From the NCBI GenBank assembly GCA_030272585.1, contig BSYQ01000014.1, forward strand, positions 930,001 through 994,000: a stretch of DNA of 64,000 nucleotides, in the 5' to 3' direction. The notes under the pieces were generated by a model. The model saw nothing but the letters and a program-made list of their open reading frames with translations. It was not told the DNA's origin and ran no database searches. This stretch comes from Bryopsis sp. KO-2023. Taxonomy: Eukaryota; Chlorophyta; Ulvophyceae; Bryopsidales; Bryopsidaceae. The stretch's first letter is position 1, and each line of letters opens with the position of its first letter. This document shows, one piece after another, positions 48,178 through 60,017 of this stretch. A program made the position numbers and the translations under genes.

Positions 48178-51100
48178 ATGGAGACCCGTTGCACCCACTC
48201 GCTGAACCTCAGCCATCCCGTTCGAATCTTCTCCAAAGCGTTCCAACACCGCGTCCAGCCCGCAGCTGGACACGAGCCTTCAGGGGCGTCCCATTCCGAA
48301 AGACGTCAAAACGACAACTACATGACGTCGCGTGGTGGATCCGTTTCGGGATCTCGACGCGCTGCTGGATCTTGCGCGGCTTTGTCGACGCCAGCGGTGT
48401 TGGCGGCGGGTCAAGATCCGCTGTTGATAGTCGGCCCAGGGGTGTTGGGTACGTATTTGGGAAAGCTGTGGCTGGACGATGGTGGCGAGGTGATCGGCCA
48501 GTCGAACACCGTTACAAATCACGGTCGGTAAGTCGTTTTTGGTTTCGAGATAACACTGGAAAATAGTGCAGTTATTACAGGAGCGCGCGACTTTTTTTCT
48601 GTTTCTTTTCTGTCGCAATACTGGAGTTTCGTGAAATTGCTTCTTTCCCACAAAAAGTTATGAATTTGCTTTCTTCTTTTAACGTCGTTTGGGTGGGTAC
48701 ATCCATTCGATCCAGTTTCGAATTGAAGCCTGGCAAAATTTCCAACATTTTCCAAAAACAATTCTGTGCGTATTTGTGATTATATATATATTTTTTTATT
48801 GTATATCAAAAGCCCATCTCGAAAACACAATATTCAAACGTTGATCCTCAACATTGCCAATTCCATATTCATGATCAGTTGGTATTTGTTTATTTTTCTT
48901 TGTCTTTTGTCGAAAAAAAAGTTCATGGGGTGATCTATTGTGCAAATTCTATTTACTGTTTATTTCCACTCCAAAAAAACCACTGTTTCGGATAAGGATA
49001 AATTCTTCTCATAAAAAATCAGAAATGTGTAGCAAAGCCCCTCTGGAAAAAAAACAAAAAAACTCTATGGCCACATTTAATCTATTCAGTTTATTCTTTA
49101 TTTAGCTTATTCTTCATTTAGTTAATTAATATCATTTACTTTTTAAAAAATTGGGGGGGGGGGGTTAGAAAATCCACAATTTTTAGTACATATTTTTGTT
49201 GCAGTAAAAGCAAAAATCAACTCAACACCCCCCACCATTTCCAGAAGTTGGGGAGCGTCAGACTTTTCATCCTTAATTCAACACACTTGAAAAACATTTT
49301 ATACATATTTTCCAATTTATGTATATATATATATATACATTTTTTTCAAAATACCATCCACACCTTTGCACAGGTTGAAGAATCTCGGAATCACTCCAAG
49401 AACCAACGAAGAATCTAGCGGAAGTTTTTCCTATGTCGCGTTTTGTGCGCCCCCCTCCGGGAGCCAGGATTTGACGGAAGACGTGAAAAAAGCCTTAGCT
49501 CTATGGAACGGCAGTGGGTGTTTTTTATACACCTCTTCCATGGGGGTTTACAAAACTCCAGAATCAGGGCTGGTTTCTGAGCATTCCGAATTGAACCCCC
49601 TAGGAGAGTCGGAAAGAATGGACAGAATGCTGAAAGCAGAAGCTGCCGTTTTGGAGGTAAGTTTTTTTTCTTCCTTCGTTGTTTTGATCATGTTTTTTTT
49701 TTTTTTTTTTTTTTTTTGTTTTTTAGGAGGGAGGGGGGGGAGTTGAATGACTAAAAAGAGATTAGTGGTCTTAATCCTTGGAAGTTACTTGATTATTTAT
49801 TTTTTATAATAACTGAAAAAAATAGAGCCGTTCGTTTGATTTATGTTTTTGAATAAAATATTCGATAACTGAATTGTGCGATTTCTTGATAAATTTTGTT
49901 TGTGTTTTTGAATGAAATGCATATCAGACATCTGAAAAAAAAAAGAAAAAGAAAGAAAGAAAAACGTGTCCAGCAAAACCTCCTTTGAATTTTTTTTTCC
50001 ATTTTCTACACCCTGGATCATATTTAGTGTATAGCCAACACTATTTCCGTAAATTCCGGCAGAAATTAAAAATAAAACAGAAAAAAAGAGTGTGACTCAC
50101 ACTTTTTCCATGAAATTCACACTTTTCATCAAATAATGTTTTCTTGCCAGGGTGTTTCGGTTTTCCATAAATTAATCAGTCTGACTCACACTGATTACTG
50201 GGGTATTCACACTTATAAAAAAAGACTCACAGTAAATACGATCGAGGTTGCACTTTCAAAAGAAAAAAACAACAACAAAGAAGGGTGTTTTTTTTTAATT
50301 CCAAAGTTGTGCATGCCATACTGATTTCTGTCTGGATTCGGCGATTGGTGCATCCAATTCAATTCGTTGATATATTTTTATTTTTATATTTTATTTTTTG
50401 GGTCAGGCAGGGGGCAATGTCGTGAGATTGGCTGGGCTTTATCATGCGAATCGAGGTGCTCATTCTTTCTTCTTGAAAAAAGGAACCGTGGATCGATGGG
50501 GTGGATATGCATTGAGTTTGTTGCATTATGAGGATGCGGCCTCGTTGGCACATGCTGTAAGAGAGAAAAAAATAAAATAAAATCATAAAGAAAACGATAA
50601 TTTTGCATGGTGGATGGGCTATATATGTATATGTTTTTGGACTTCCAGCCTTGGTGTAGTTACAGTATGGAAAAAAAAATTAAGAACGGTATATTTGACT
50701 GAAAAAAATACATGGCGCTGTGTTTCTGATGAATGAATTTGCATTGATCCAATCTGTAAGTGAAGAGTGTCTGGTTATGCTGTGGGTTTGGAAATCTAGA
50801 AGAAAAAAAAATGCATTGGATTTAATATCCAGCTAGTATTTATAAAGAATATTAAAAAAAAAAACAGGAAAAAAGTGAACTATTTTTATTTTTATTTTAT
50901 GTGTTGAAGATTTTGAAGGCTGGGGAGGCTCATCGAGGGGAAGTATTTCTTGGACACGATTCGAATCCAATCACCATGGAGGTATATTCCCTGTTAAAAA
51001 AAAAAAAAAAAAAACATCTTTCTGACAATTGTTTTTCTTTTTCTTTTTTGGATGGAAATATCTATGTGAATTTTTTTCTTCAGCAAAAGAACATTTCAAG

Positions 51101-51556
51101 ATCCATATTCATTTTCGTTCTGTCGTGTGCATTCTTCTTTTCCTGAAAAAAAATAAAAAAAATAAAAATAAAGGGCAGAAGGAATGTTGTAGAAGTTAAA
51201 GGAGATTTTCTGGATCCCTGTTTCAAAATTTTTGAGATTGTTTTTTTATTATTTTATTCGCAAAACATCACACCCCTTCTGTTTCTTTTTCTCAAGTTGT
51301 TTATCAAGCACAGGTACAGTTTTTTATTTTTTTATTTTTTTGCCAACAGGACATGATGGATGTTGCGATTTCGTCCGGGGTGTGTCCTGGCGAGGTCAAA
51401 TTTGTCGGAAAAGAGGGGAAGGATAAGGGCAAAAAACTGGACAACAGAAAAACCATCGAGATGCTGAACAATGCATGGGAGCCCAAATACAAAAGCTTTT
51501 CTCAATTCATGGAAGCTGGTGGAAAAGATTGGTACACCACAAGTGGAGTTTTCTAA
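48178..51556 (+). CDS. NAD(P)-binding Rossmann-fold protein, extended-SDR/epimerase-like
   Basis: Model: join(48178..48527, 49374..49656, 50407..50556, 50910..50981, 51350..51556), 353 residues, all phases closing. The N-terminal 75 residues are basic and Ser/Ala-rich, resembling an organelle targeting peptide. The Rossmann start is LLIVGPGVLGTYLGKLWLDD (GxGxxG as GPGVLG). Later come VAFCAPPSGS, the strand and active-site-like FLYTSSMGVY (YTSSxGVY), and VVRLAGLYHANRG, typical of atypical extended SDRs related to E. coli YeeZ and plant homologues. A catalytic YxxxK in the usual place is not obvious. The C-terminal exon (KYKSFSQFMEAGGKDWYTT) resembles the plant/algal branch. The substrate is unknown. 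Confidence 0.82.
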
Positions 51557-53000
51557 GACGTGGAGCGAGGGAAAACTTATAAGTTGAAAAATTTTCAGGG
51601 ATCGATTCGTCTGGTTTTGACTTTTTTTTTCCTGAAATTGGTTTTTAGGGCTCTATTCACCTGGTTCAGACTTTTTTTCGCTGAAATCGCTGTGTTTTTC
51701 TTCGGCAACATATATATATATATGCTGACGGGAGGAAGGTGAGGTTCAATTTTTGAGGAAAAACTTTGCTCCTTTGATCTTTTTATTATTTTATTATTTT
51801 TTTTTAAAGCACTAGTCCTGTTAAAAAAAAAGAAAATAACAGAAACTTGAGAAAATTTTAAAGTTTTGATTTTTTTTTTCTGGTTGCACCGAATCCTGAG
51901 ACGGATGGGGATGAGTTGGGACGGTTTCCCGTCAACCTGCGCAAGCCACTCAGCAACAGTCTTTATATTTTACTTTATTTTTTTATTTTTTATAGATGTT
52001 GTAGACACAAACATCCTGCATAAAAATACCAAGACTTCGACAAGCATCCCTTGATCCTCCCATTCTGTGTCCAGTTGTGTAACGAACTTGAAGGTAATTT
52101 TCGGGATTCCAACAGAGAAAAAATGAAAAAATAAGTAGTAAAAGACATTTAATATATATATATATATCCGGCCTGCTCTTCTTGGAACAACGAGAAAAAC
52201 CCTCTTTGCTTTTTCATCAAAATCTGCAACCATTCTTGAGCCCGATCATCCACCCCTCTGTTGCGTTTTCCCCATTGCTTTCTCGATCACTGGTGGTGTG
52301 TCGCTCCTTGCTGGGGTGTTGCAGTGTTGCGAACTAATCGCTTTTACACGAAGAGTTGTCCAAAACACCATAAACCTCTTTCTTTATGTGCTTCCCCAGT
52401 TTCTGTCAAGCATGCGAAGCGCCACATTAAATCGACCAATCTAACCCGTTACTCAACACCCTCAACACCAGCCAAAACAAGGCGAAATTTTCCCCACAAC
52501 CAAAGCCCCCAACAGTGGGCATATATATTTATTATATGTTGGTATGTGTTAGTTTGCTTGTTTATACATTTTCAACAAGACTCCCCACCATGGTTGTTGG
52601 TACCAAGTTGGTACTACCAATCAATCAATCAATGATTACATGTTGCCTGAGGAGCCACTCAGGTACCAAGTTGGTACTACCAACTACACTCCTTGTGCGC
52701 CGCCACCGAACCTCACAACAGATATGAGTCACACGATGCATCCAATGAGGTGATCGCATGTCGGACTGGCGACATACGACAGACTCGGCGGCGACGTTGG
52801 CGACGACGGAACACCAGTGTGGTTCTTTGTGATCGGAGGGAGGGAGGAGGGAAGTCGCATCCATTCATGGATGCGACTTCGTTCCTGCGCTCGTATGGAG
52901 TCCCACCCACCCTGCATCATACGTGTACGTTACGTCCTGGGGCACGACTGATTCAATCGAATAAATCCAGCCCTCCCTGTTTGCTGGTTACGCTCCAACG
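51557..53000. other. Repeat-bearing spacer
   Basis: This holds a dispersed repeat copy at about 52325-52450 (related in inverse orientation to 9180-9340), a 22-bp direct repeat beginning GGTACCAAGTTGGTACTACC at 52599 and 52662, and a 30-bp palindrome at 52851-52880. From 52690 the GC content rises, as in a promoter for the band 7 gene. No gene is recognised. Confidence 0.5.
52851..52880. repeat. Perfect palindrome, 14-bp arms
   Basis: GAAGTCGCATCCAT, two bases TC, then the exact reverse complement. It sits 120 bp upstream of the SPFH gene start. The GTCGCA core resembles the GTCGCAC word of the 55.8-60.0 kb element. Confidence 0.9.
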
Positions 53001-55476
53001 ATGAAAACGAAGGCAGGGACTTCAACAAGTCAAGATATGGAGGTGGGATTGCTGGACCAGCCCGTTCCAGGGCTGATATCTCTGCCTGCAGAATCCAGGG
53101 AGGGCCCTGGAAACAGACCACTCGCATCACCATCCTATGAAGTGTTGCGTCAAGCGGGGCTCCTCACGACGCGATTCATGAAGGAGGGCATCCATGAGCT
53201 TGAACTCATTCCGCCAAACACTTACAGAAGGAAAATCTGCAGGACCTGCTGTCTTTGGGGGTGCTGCCTCCCTCCTGTTTTTGGGTGCTGTGTTTTCGGA
53301 GCAACGCACACGATTTTGGACGTCCCGCCAAGTCACATCCATAAAGTGATCGACTATAAGGATGACCATGTCTTCGCTGGACCTGGGATGCACAAGTTCG
53401 GTCTGTTCTGGAAAGCTGTTGGAAAACCTATCGACATCAGCAGTGGACATATACACCATGGCGATCGTAACATCATTACCGTGATGCAAGGTATGTGTCA
53501 GAAAATGGGCTGCTCAAGACTCTTGAGTCAAGAGTTCCCAATGAAATCGAACGTCTGAGAAACGAATCTGAGGTTGCAGAAAATCACTAGGAAGTTGCTG
53601 CTTTCAGCAAGGTTTCACTTATTTTGTTAGAGAATGGTAAACTGCAGTGTAGGGAAATTGTATATGTGAGGTCTAAAAATATTTCAATGGCGTCTAAATC
53701 ATAAACATCAGAAAAACTAAGTAATAAATCGCTTCGCTGACTCGTTTGTTTGCTGGAATGTTGTTTCTTCCATTTGCCCCTCATTCATAAAAAGCCTTTT
53801 TATCTTATTGATTTCCCTTTATCCGTTTCGAAAAAATTTACCTGTTGCGTGCTAATGATTGGATGGTTGCACGTGCTTCTTTTGCAGGGTTTGTGGGGTT
53901 GGCATGGGACCGCGGGGAGCCTTATCTTTTTCCCCCAGGGTTGCACGAATGGACGAGCGATACTTTGACTTTCGAAAAGTCGATCGACCTGGGCACAGCA
54001 ACCATCGAATTGGGGCCTTACACGTTACTCACCGTGGATGATGGCTACGCTGCCATCACTCAAAACAATGGAAAGCAAGTGCTTCTTCAAGGAGGTGTGG
54101 CTTCTTCAACACAGAATTCCGCAAATTTCCAGATTTTTTTTGCTTTAAAGCAGAATAAAACCGCTCGCTGGGGCTCTGTGTCTGCCCCAAGGACAGACAC
54201 TCTGACCAAAACGTTGGCGTGGTACTTGACGAAGATGGAATGGTGGTTGTGTTGGGGTGGCAGGCCATGTGCATTTCCTGACCCATCGCAACTGGAAGTT
54301 CAAGAAATTCATTTCCTTGAAGCTGCAAACGGACGATCTCGAAAGGATTCAAGCCACCTCCGCCGACAACATCATTATGCAGGTTACCTCCACCGTCAAT
54401 TGGCGCATAGTAGATGTCGAAACGGCGGCCATGATGGCGGCGGAAACCATGAACATCGACGCTTTCAGCTTGTCCGCCGACATTTCCAAATTGAGGAAGG
54501 ATGTCTTGAAACAAGCGGTCGCCTCTCTTGCATCTTTTATCGGGGGCCTGAACTACAGCGATTCGTTCCACGTGGCGGCTGCAGCACAGGTGTTACCTTG
54601 TTAAAGTTTGCTTGCTTCGAAGTCTGACGGGCTGTAGACATACCACAGTTGGCGGATATGAACGGCAAATGTTTTCACCTGCAGACTTCAGCAGCCGTGG
54701 GCTACCCAGCCACCTCTGAGGGCAGGAGCGACAAGGACAACGTGTTTTTCGATCGTGTGCAAATGAAATCTGCGGTGGAGCACGCCAACGCAGTCACCGT
54801 GTTGTATGGTGTTCAAGTGCTGTCGATCAACGTCATATCTGCAGACCCGGTCGACAAAAAGCTGACCACAGCTTTGGCGTCTGGCGCGGTGGCATCCGCT
54901 GAGGCTTTACAGGCGGAAACGGCGGCCAGGGGAAATTCGAGGGCCAAGCGAATCGAAACTGATTCTGATGCGGAAAACAGCAAAATTTTGGCTGTTGCAC
55001 AGGCGGAAGCTGTCAAGATCAAGGCTGGTGGAGAGGCAGAGGTGATTCGATTGACCCTTGTGGATGTAGATTTAACCTGCAGACAGCAGAATCGCAACCA
55101 CTTGCCGAAATATGGCATCTGCAAAATCTGCTGCCCTCGTTTCTGTCCCACCTTGAAGTTGGTAGTTTGGAGCGTGTTCGCACCGTGAAGCCTGTTCAAC
55201 GTATCGCGTGCTGTCCTCCGCACAATGGTTCATTTAACATGTTGTGATTGGAATTTATGTCAGGCGGAACTGATTAAAGCAAAAGCTGATGCTGAGGCCG
55301 AAAGACTGAGGGCTGCCGGCTCCAAGGACGCTGCCGACATGATCGCAGGTTCAGAAGTGGCTGTGGATCTGGCCAAAATGGACAAGACCTCTGCGGTGAT
55401 AGGGAGCAAATCGAAGTTCTTTTTTGGTCAAGAGCCGGGCTACCTCTCGAACATCGTTTTAAAAGGGGCGGTGTGA
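53001..55476 (+). CDS. SPFH/band 7 domain protein (flotillin/stomatin superfamily)
   Basis: Model: join(53001..53490, 53888..54094, 54264..54589, 54685..55041, 55264..55476), 530 residues, all phases closing. The N-terminus is polar, then a Cys-rich hydrophobic patch (CCLWGCCLPPVFGCCVFG) could be palmitoylated or insert in the membrane. The SPFH core includes PGLHEW, FISLKLQTDDLERI, TSADNIIMQVTSTVNWRIVD (a T-x-DN-x-x-x-x-V-type signature) and helices rich in Ala/Glu (ASGAVASAEALQAETAARGN; AVAQAEAVKIKAGGEAE; ELIKAKADAEAERLRAAGS), which form the coiled-coil tail. Such proteins form oligomeric rings on membranes. It is longer than typical stomatins. Its 3' end lies about 280 bp before the TIR-bounded element. 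Confidence 0.87.
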
Positions 55477-55758
55477 TCAGAAGGGCTTCGGGGTGTTTTT
55501 ATCCCCCAGGTTGACTGATAAACTGTTCGAGTGCGGGTTTTTTTTTTTTTTTTTTTTTGAAATCTTTCGACTGATAAACTATTCGAGCGCGTTTTTTTTT
55601 CGGTTTTTTTTTTTTTGAAATCTTTTGAGAAAGGAAGCATCTCCTGTTTTGGTGAAAGTGTGTAGGGTTCCGGTTGGCCTGTTACGTTTAGGAATCTGCT
55701 CGAATCCAATTTTTCAGTTCTCAAATCAGGGTTTCTTAGATGGGACGAGGAACAGAAT
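55477..55758. other. 3' flank of the SPFH gene
   Basis: Two near-copies of a phrase (TTGACTGATAAACTGTTCGAG / CGACTGATAAACTATTCGAG, about 55511 and 55567) each lead into a T-run, so the 3' UTR contains a small tandem duplication. Confidence 0.5.
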
Positions 55759-55787
55759 CACTATGGGAAATCCACCCCTGTGCGACC
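55759..55787 (+). repeat. Left terminal inverted repeat
   Basis: It starts CACTATGGGAAATCCACCCC and ends GTGCGACC. It runs straight into an 11-bp-arm hairpin: TGTGCGACCGT and its reverse complement, separated by 8 bases (55779-55808). Confidence 0.85.
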
Positions 55788-55814
55788 GTGCGAAAATACG
55801 GTCGCACAGGTTTG

Positions 55815-55905
55815 GAAAGCCAAAGCCGCTTTCCACGAAGCGAAAGAGTGGTTAACGCTTCGGGGACGTTCGGCGTATCTGGGTTCGACTCCCAGACGCC
55901 CCTTC
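55815..55905 (+). other. tRNA-related (Pol III promoter-like) relic
   Basis: A D-arm-like segment (GAGTGGTTAACGC, box A-like) at about 55848 is followed about 40 bases later by a perfect T-arm (CTGGG-TTCGACT-CCCAG, box B) and ACGCCCC. The 5' acceptor strand does not pair with ACGCCCC, so it is not a working tRNA. It may be the head of a tRNA-derived SINE. Confidence 0.45.
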
Positions 55906-56302
55906 TGAAAGCTCTGATGAAAATTGGAGCATTTTCTTATGTTCGACGACACAGTCGTCAGGGTGGGTCGGGGACGGGAGAACAAGCAGGTCGCACGCGA
56001 TGGATAAGGTCGCACCGGGAAACAAACAGGTCGCACACGATGTGCGACTTTCACTTTAGTCGCACAGCGTGTGCGACTTCGTGTGCGACTTGTATTTTTT
56101 TTCTTCTTCTTCCTAATCCGTGGCCAGCAGCGATATGACTAATCACTGCAACAACAAAACCTATACGACGTTTTGGTTTCATTTTCTTCGGCACCCTGCT
56201 TCCAGCCCAGCGCCCCCACGAGAAAGCTGCTTCAAGACGCGGCTCTGTTCGTCAGGGATTTTTCCTTGGCTTCCGTGTTTGGGGGGGCTTGCCAGATTGG
56301 AA

Positions 56303-58391
56303 ATGGAGTCGAATGATGGCGAAGCCTCCAAAAGAGAGGCGCTGCGGAAAGCCGGTCAGGACTACTTTCAAAAAGCTTTGAAGGAGCAAGCTGAGAAGGG
56401 AAAAACTCCGAACGAATGAAAGAGAAAGTTGCAGCAAGGGGGCCTTGGAGTGGAAGGGAGTGTCGAAGCGGAAGACCAGGATTTTGAAGCAGTGGGACGA
56501 GTGATTCAAGGCTCTAAGTATTACGTGTTCTTGGCTGTGTATGCTGCCTGCCAAGCCGCTGGGCTGGTGCTGCTGGAGGTAAATGTTTAGGTTGTAATTG
56601 GGAAGCTGATTATGTTTAACCCCCCCCCCCCCAAAAAAAAAGTAAGAAACCCTCTTTGATCAAATTGAAAAAAGACTGGGAAAAGGTAAAAACGAGGGAG
56701 GGGGGGGGTGTCTTGTCAAACAAGATTTTCTAATGTTTTATTTTATTAATAACGTTTGGGGGGTGGGGCCTGGGAGTTGCTTATAGCCAATCAAAATCAG
56801 AAAGATAGGATGCAGATCCAGCTGTGTATTTTGTTGCTGAAAAAGCTTCTATATGTATGTCGTTTTTTAATCTTTGTTTCCCTTCGACTTCCAGCCTGTT
56901 CCTGGAAATAGGCGAACATAACAATTCTCAGTGCGAAAAAAAAGTGACAACCGCCATTGCAAGAAGGAAGATAGGAACATGCAATCCCAAAAAACAAGCC
57001 TTTCGCTGTAAGGTGAAGAGTGGCTTTATTTTGTTTGCGACAGAGATGCGCTCGGCTGGTGAAAACTCCGTTTCTAATTGCATTTTGGCACATGATTCCG
57101 TTGCCGCTTGTCCTATGGGGATTAAGCCTGGCTGGAATAGTTTCCCTGAAAAGCTATAGCTGGATGAGGCTCCGCTCCAATCTATTAGTCACGCTTGTCC
57201 ATGCAATCCAAGTGAGTAGCAGCTCAGTCACTGTCTGCTGAAAATTTATGCCCTTCCTGGAAATATTGTGTGTGTGTATATTCCATTTTTTCTGCCATCA
57301 ACACCTACTTCAAAAGTCGAATTCACAGTTGTGCATTGGACAAAGTTTGGCCAATGGCAAGCAGCTGCGGAAACCCTCCATAATCAAGGATCTGAAAGGG
57401 CAATGGGAAGCTGCTTGCAATTTTTTCACATGCTCGCTCATGAAAGAATTGGGTTTTTTTTTGGTGCCTATCATTTGTTTTTGACTTGGTTTCAGGTGCA
57501 TCTGTGTTTCGCAGTTTTTGTCCCTTGTTCTGGGGGTGTGCTTCAAGGCGTGGTTTTCCTTATCACCTGGATTTGCTTTTCGCTGATTTTGCTGGAGGTG
57601 GCTTTCGATGTGCAAATTTTCGGGAAATCGATGCTCCGTAAACAGCAACTTGCGTTGATGATCGGTCTCGCTGGCTTCTGTAAGTTGTTTTGGCTGAAAG
57701 CATTCTCAAAGGAAAAAGCATTGCACTCACTCACAGTTGGAAATGTTTTGCCTGAAGAAACCGTATGGTTAGTTGAACTGCCAGACTAAGCTTGAAAGAG
57801 GTGTGTACAAGAATGTGAATAGATAAAAAAATGGGGTTGGGTGGTGCAGTGGTTCAGGCCAGCTCCACGGATGCATCGCTGATATGGGGGGCGATGTCCA
57901 TGTTGGTGTGGACAATTGCTCAAGGAGGAAGGTTCTTACTGTCGCTGGTCGAAAGAGACACTTCGACAGCATCTGAGCCGGCCAAGAGGGTGGAATCCAT
58001 TTTAGGTAAAACACACCAAAACAATCACCCCTCTTTCTTCCCTGTCCTATTCATGTTTTCAAAGGGTTTTGTTTGGTTCATGAAACGTACCCCCCCCCAG
58101 CAAAAGCTGATTCGAAATCGACGCCTTTTCTTTTTGTTATTTTTGCAAGGGAATTCTGACCCGGATGAAGAAGACAAATTGTTACGAGAGTCGGCTGTGA
58201 AATGGGAGCCTGCAGATCACATGTTTTATCAACATGCCGTCCCAGCCATTCCGGTGTTAATACTCGGCTTCCTGTTCTTGTTTTCCTATGCCTTCCACAG
58301 CCTAATCAGAGTATTCAGAAAATGGAGGGGTATCCATGGTCGGAATGGAAAGCTGCATGAAGGGAAGTCGATGAACGATCCGAAGAGGTGA
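56303..58391 (+). CDS. Multi-pass membrane protein of unknown function, within the TIR element
   Basis: Exons: 56303..56578, 57044..57211, 57496..57679, 57850..58005, 58150..58391, all later joins in phase (0, 0, 1, 1). Membrane segments: YYVFLAVYAACQAAGLVLLE; FLIAFWHMIPLPLVLWGLSL; a pair in exon 3 (HLCFAVFVPCSGGVLQGVVF; LITWICFSLILLEVAF) and LALMIGLAGF; SLIWGAMSMLVWTIAQGG; and VLILGFLFLFSYAFHSLI. About six or seven helices, with charged loops (SDPDEEDKLL) and a basic tail. I recognise no family. The first exon as drawn has an in-frame TGA at 56417-56419 after KGKTPNE, yet the same frame stays open and sensible on both sides. A hidden intron, another first exon or a disabling mutation must explain it. 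The exon-intron structure looks like a host gene, not a transposase. Confidence 0.6.
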
Positions 58392-58798
58392 CCGGCAATC
58401 ACGGTTGTGGGGAGCAAATAACGATACGAATTCCGATGTGCTCTGTTTGCCCCGGTTCCTCTTGAAGGGGGTATGTCTGTGGTATGATGGGGGCATCAAG
58501 GGTGGCAGGGGGGGTTACACTGTGGGGAAAGGAAGTGTGATGAGGGGGGTATGGATTTACCTGTTGATTTTGATGAGGGCTCTTGCTGGAAGCCACTCTG
58601 GCTGGAACCAGGGAACATAGATTTTCTAGGGGAACTCAGACTGGAAGAGAGGTCGATGTTTTGATCGAGAAAGATTGGAATGGTGAAGTTCTATGGGAAT
58701 TGGAATATATTTGAACGAATGTTTTACCTCTGGGTGGGAATTGTTGTTTATTGGGGGTGGGGGAAGGAACGATATGTAATATGAGATTAATGTTGTAA

Positions 58799-59815
58799 GT
58801 CGCATATGGGTGGCTACCTGGTCGCACACAGGTGCGACCTAATTTCCACGACTTTTTCCTCGGTCGCATATGGGTGGCTACCTGGTCGCACACAGGTGCG
58901 ACCTAATATCCACGACTTTTTCCCCGGTCGCATATGGGTGGCTACCTGGTCGCACACAGGTGCGACCTAACTGTGACGACTTTTTCCTCGGTCGCATATG
59001 GGTGGCTACCTGGTCGCACACAGGTGCGACCTAACTGTGACGACTTTTTCCCCGGTCGTATATGGGTGGCTACCTGGTCGCACACAGGTGCGACCTAACT
59101 GTGACGACTTTTTCCCCGGTCGTATATGGGTGGCTACCTGGTCGCACACAGGTGCGACCTAATATCCACGACTTTTTCCCCGGTCGCATATGGGTGGCTA
59201 CCTGGTCGCACACAGGTGCGACCTAACTGTGACGACTTTTTCCCCGGTCGTATATGGGTGGCTACCTGGTCGCACACAGGTGCGACCTAACTGTGACGAC
59301 TTTTTCCCCGGTCGTATATGGGTGGCTACCTGGTCGCACACAGGTGCGACCTAATATCCACGACTTTTTCCCCGGTCGCATATGGGTGGCTACCTGGTCG
59401 CACACAGGTGCGACCTAACTGTGACGACTTTTTCCCCGGTCGTATATGGGTGGCTACCTGGTCGCACACAGGTGCGACCTAACTGTGACGACTTTTTCCC
59501 CGGTCGTATATGGGTGGCTACCTGGTCGCACACAGGTGCGACCTAACTGTGACGACTTTTTCCCCGGTCGTATATGGGTGGCTACCTGGTCGCACACAGG
59601 TGCGACCTAATATCCACGACTTTTTCCCCGGTCGCATATGGGTGGCTACCTGGTCGCACACAGGTGCGACCTAACTGTGACGACTTTTTCCCCGGTCGTA
59701 TATGGGTGGCTACCTGGTCGCACACAGGTGCGACCTAACTGTGACGACTTTTTCCCCGGTCGTATATGGGTGGCTACCTGGTCGCACACAGGTGCGACCT
59801 AAAGCTTCTGCGACC
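58799..59815 (+). repeat. 64-bp satellite array, about 16 units
   Basis: The unit is 64 bp and contains GGTCGCAC-ACAG-GTGCGACC, a perfect 8-bp-arm hairpin. Two unit types alternate: type A (TAATATCC followed by GTCGCATATG) and type B (TAACTGTG followed by GTCGTATATG). From unit 4 the order is B-B-A, B-B-A, B-B-B-A, B-B, i.e. a 192-bp higher-order period with one 256-bp variant. Confidence 0.95.
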
Positions 59816-60017
59816 TCAATATTTCGGTCGCACACACTTATGTCGCACACAGGTGCGACTGTTTTTTGTCTCTGCGACTGGGAACTGCATCAAAGACGTC
59901 ACCTCTGTGCGACTTTAAATTTTAGGTCGAATACGGGTGGCTACCTGGGCGCACAGGGGTGCGACCGTTGACTTCGCGTGCACGACTCTGTACACTTCAC
60001 TGCGACATTACAATTTT
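59816..60017. repeat. Degenerate GTCGCAC-rich subterminal region
   Basis: Several scattered GTCGCAC/GTGCGAC words and a partial satellite unit (GAATACGGGTGGCTACCTGG) lie between the satellite and the right TIR. Confidence 0.8.

Noticed and set aside
55815..55905. Functional tRNA gene
   Set aside because: The T-arm is perfect, but the acceptor strands do not pair and no anticodon stem can be formed.
56417..56419. Selenocysteine codon
   Set aside because: There is no selenoprotein family match and no visible SECIS element in the 3' region; the in-frame TGA is left unexplained.
58799..59815. CRISPR-like array
   Set aside because: The unit is a continuous tandem repeat with no unique spacers, and the host is a eukaryote.
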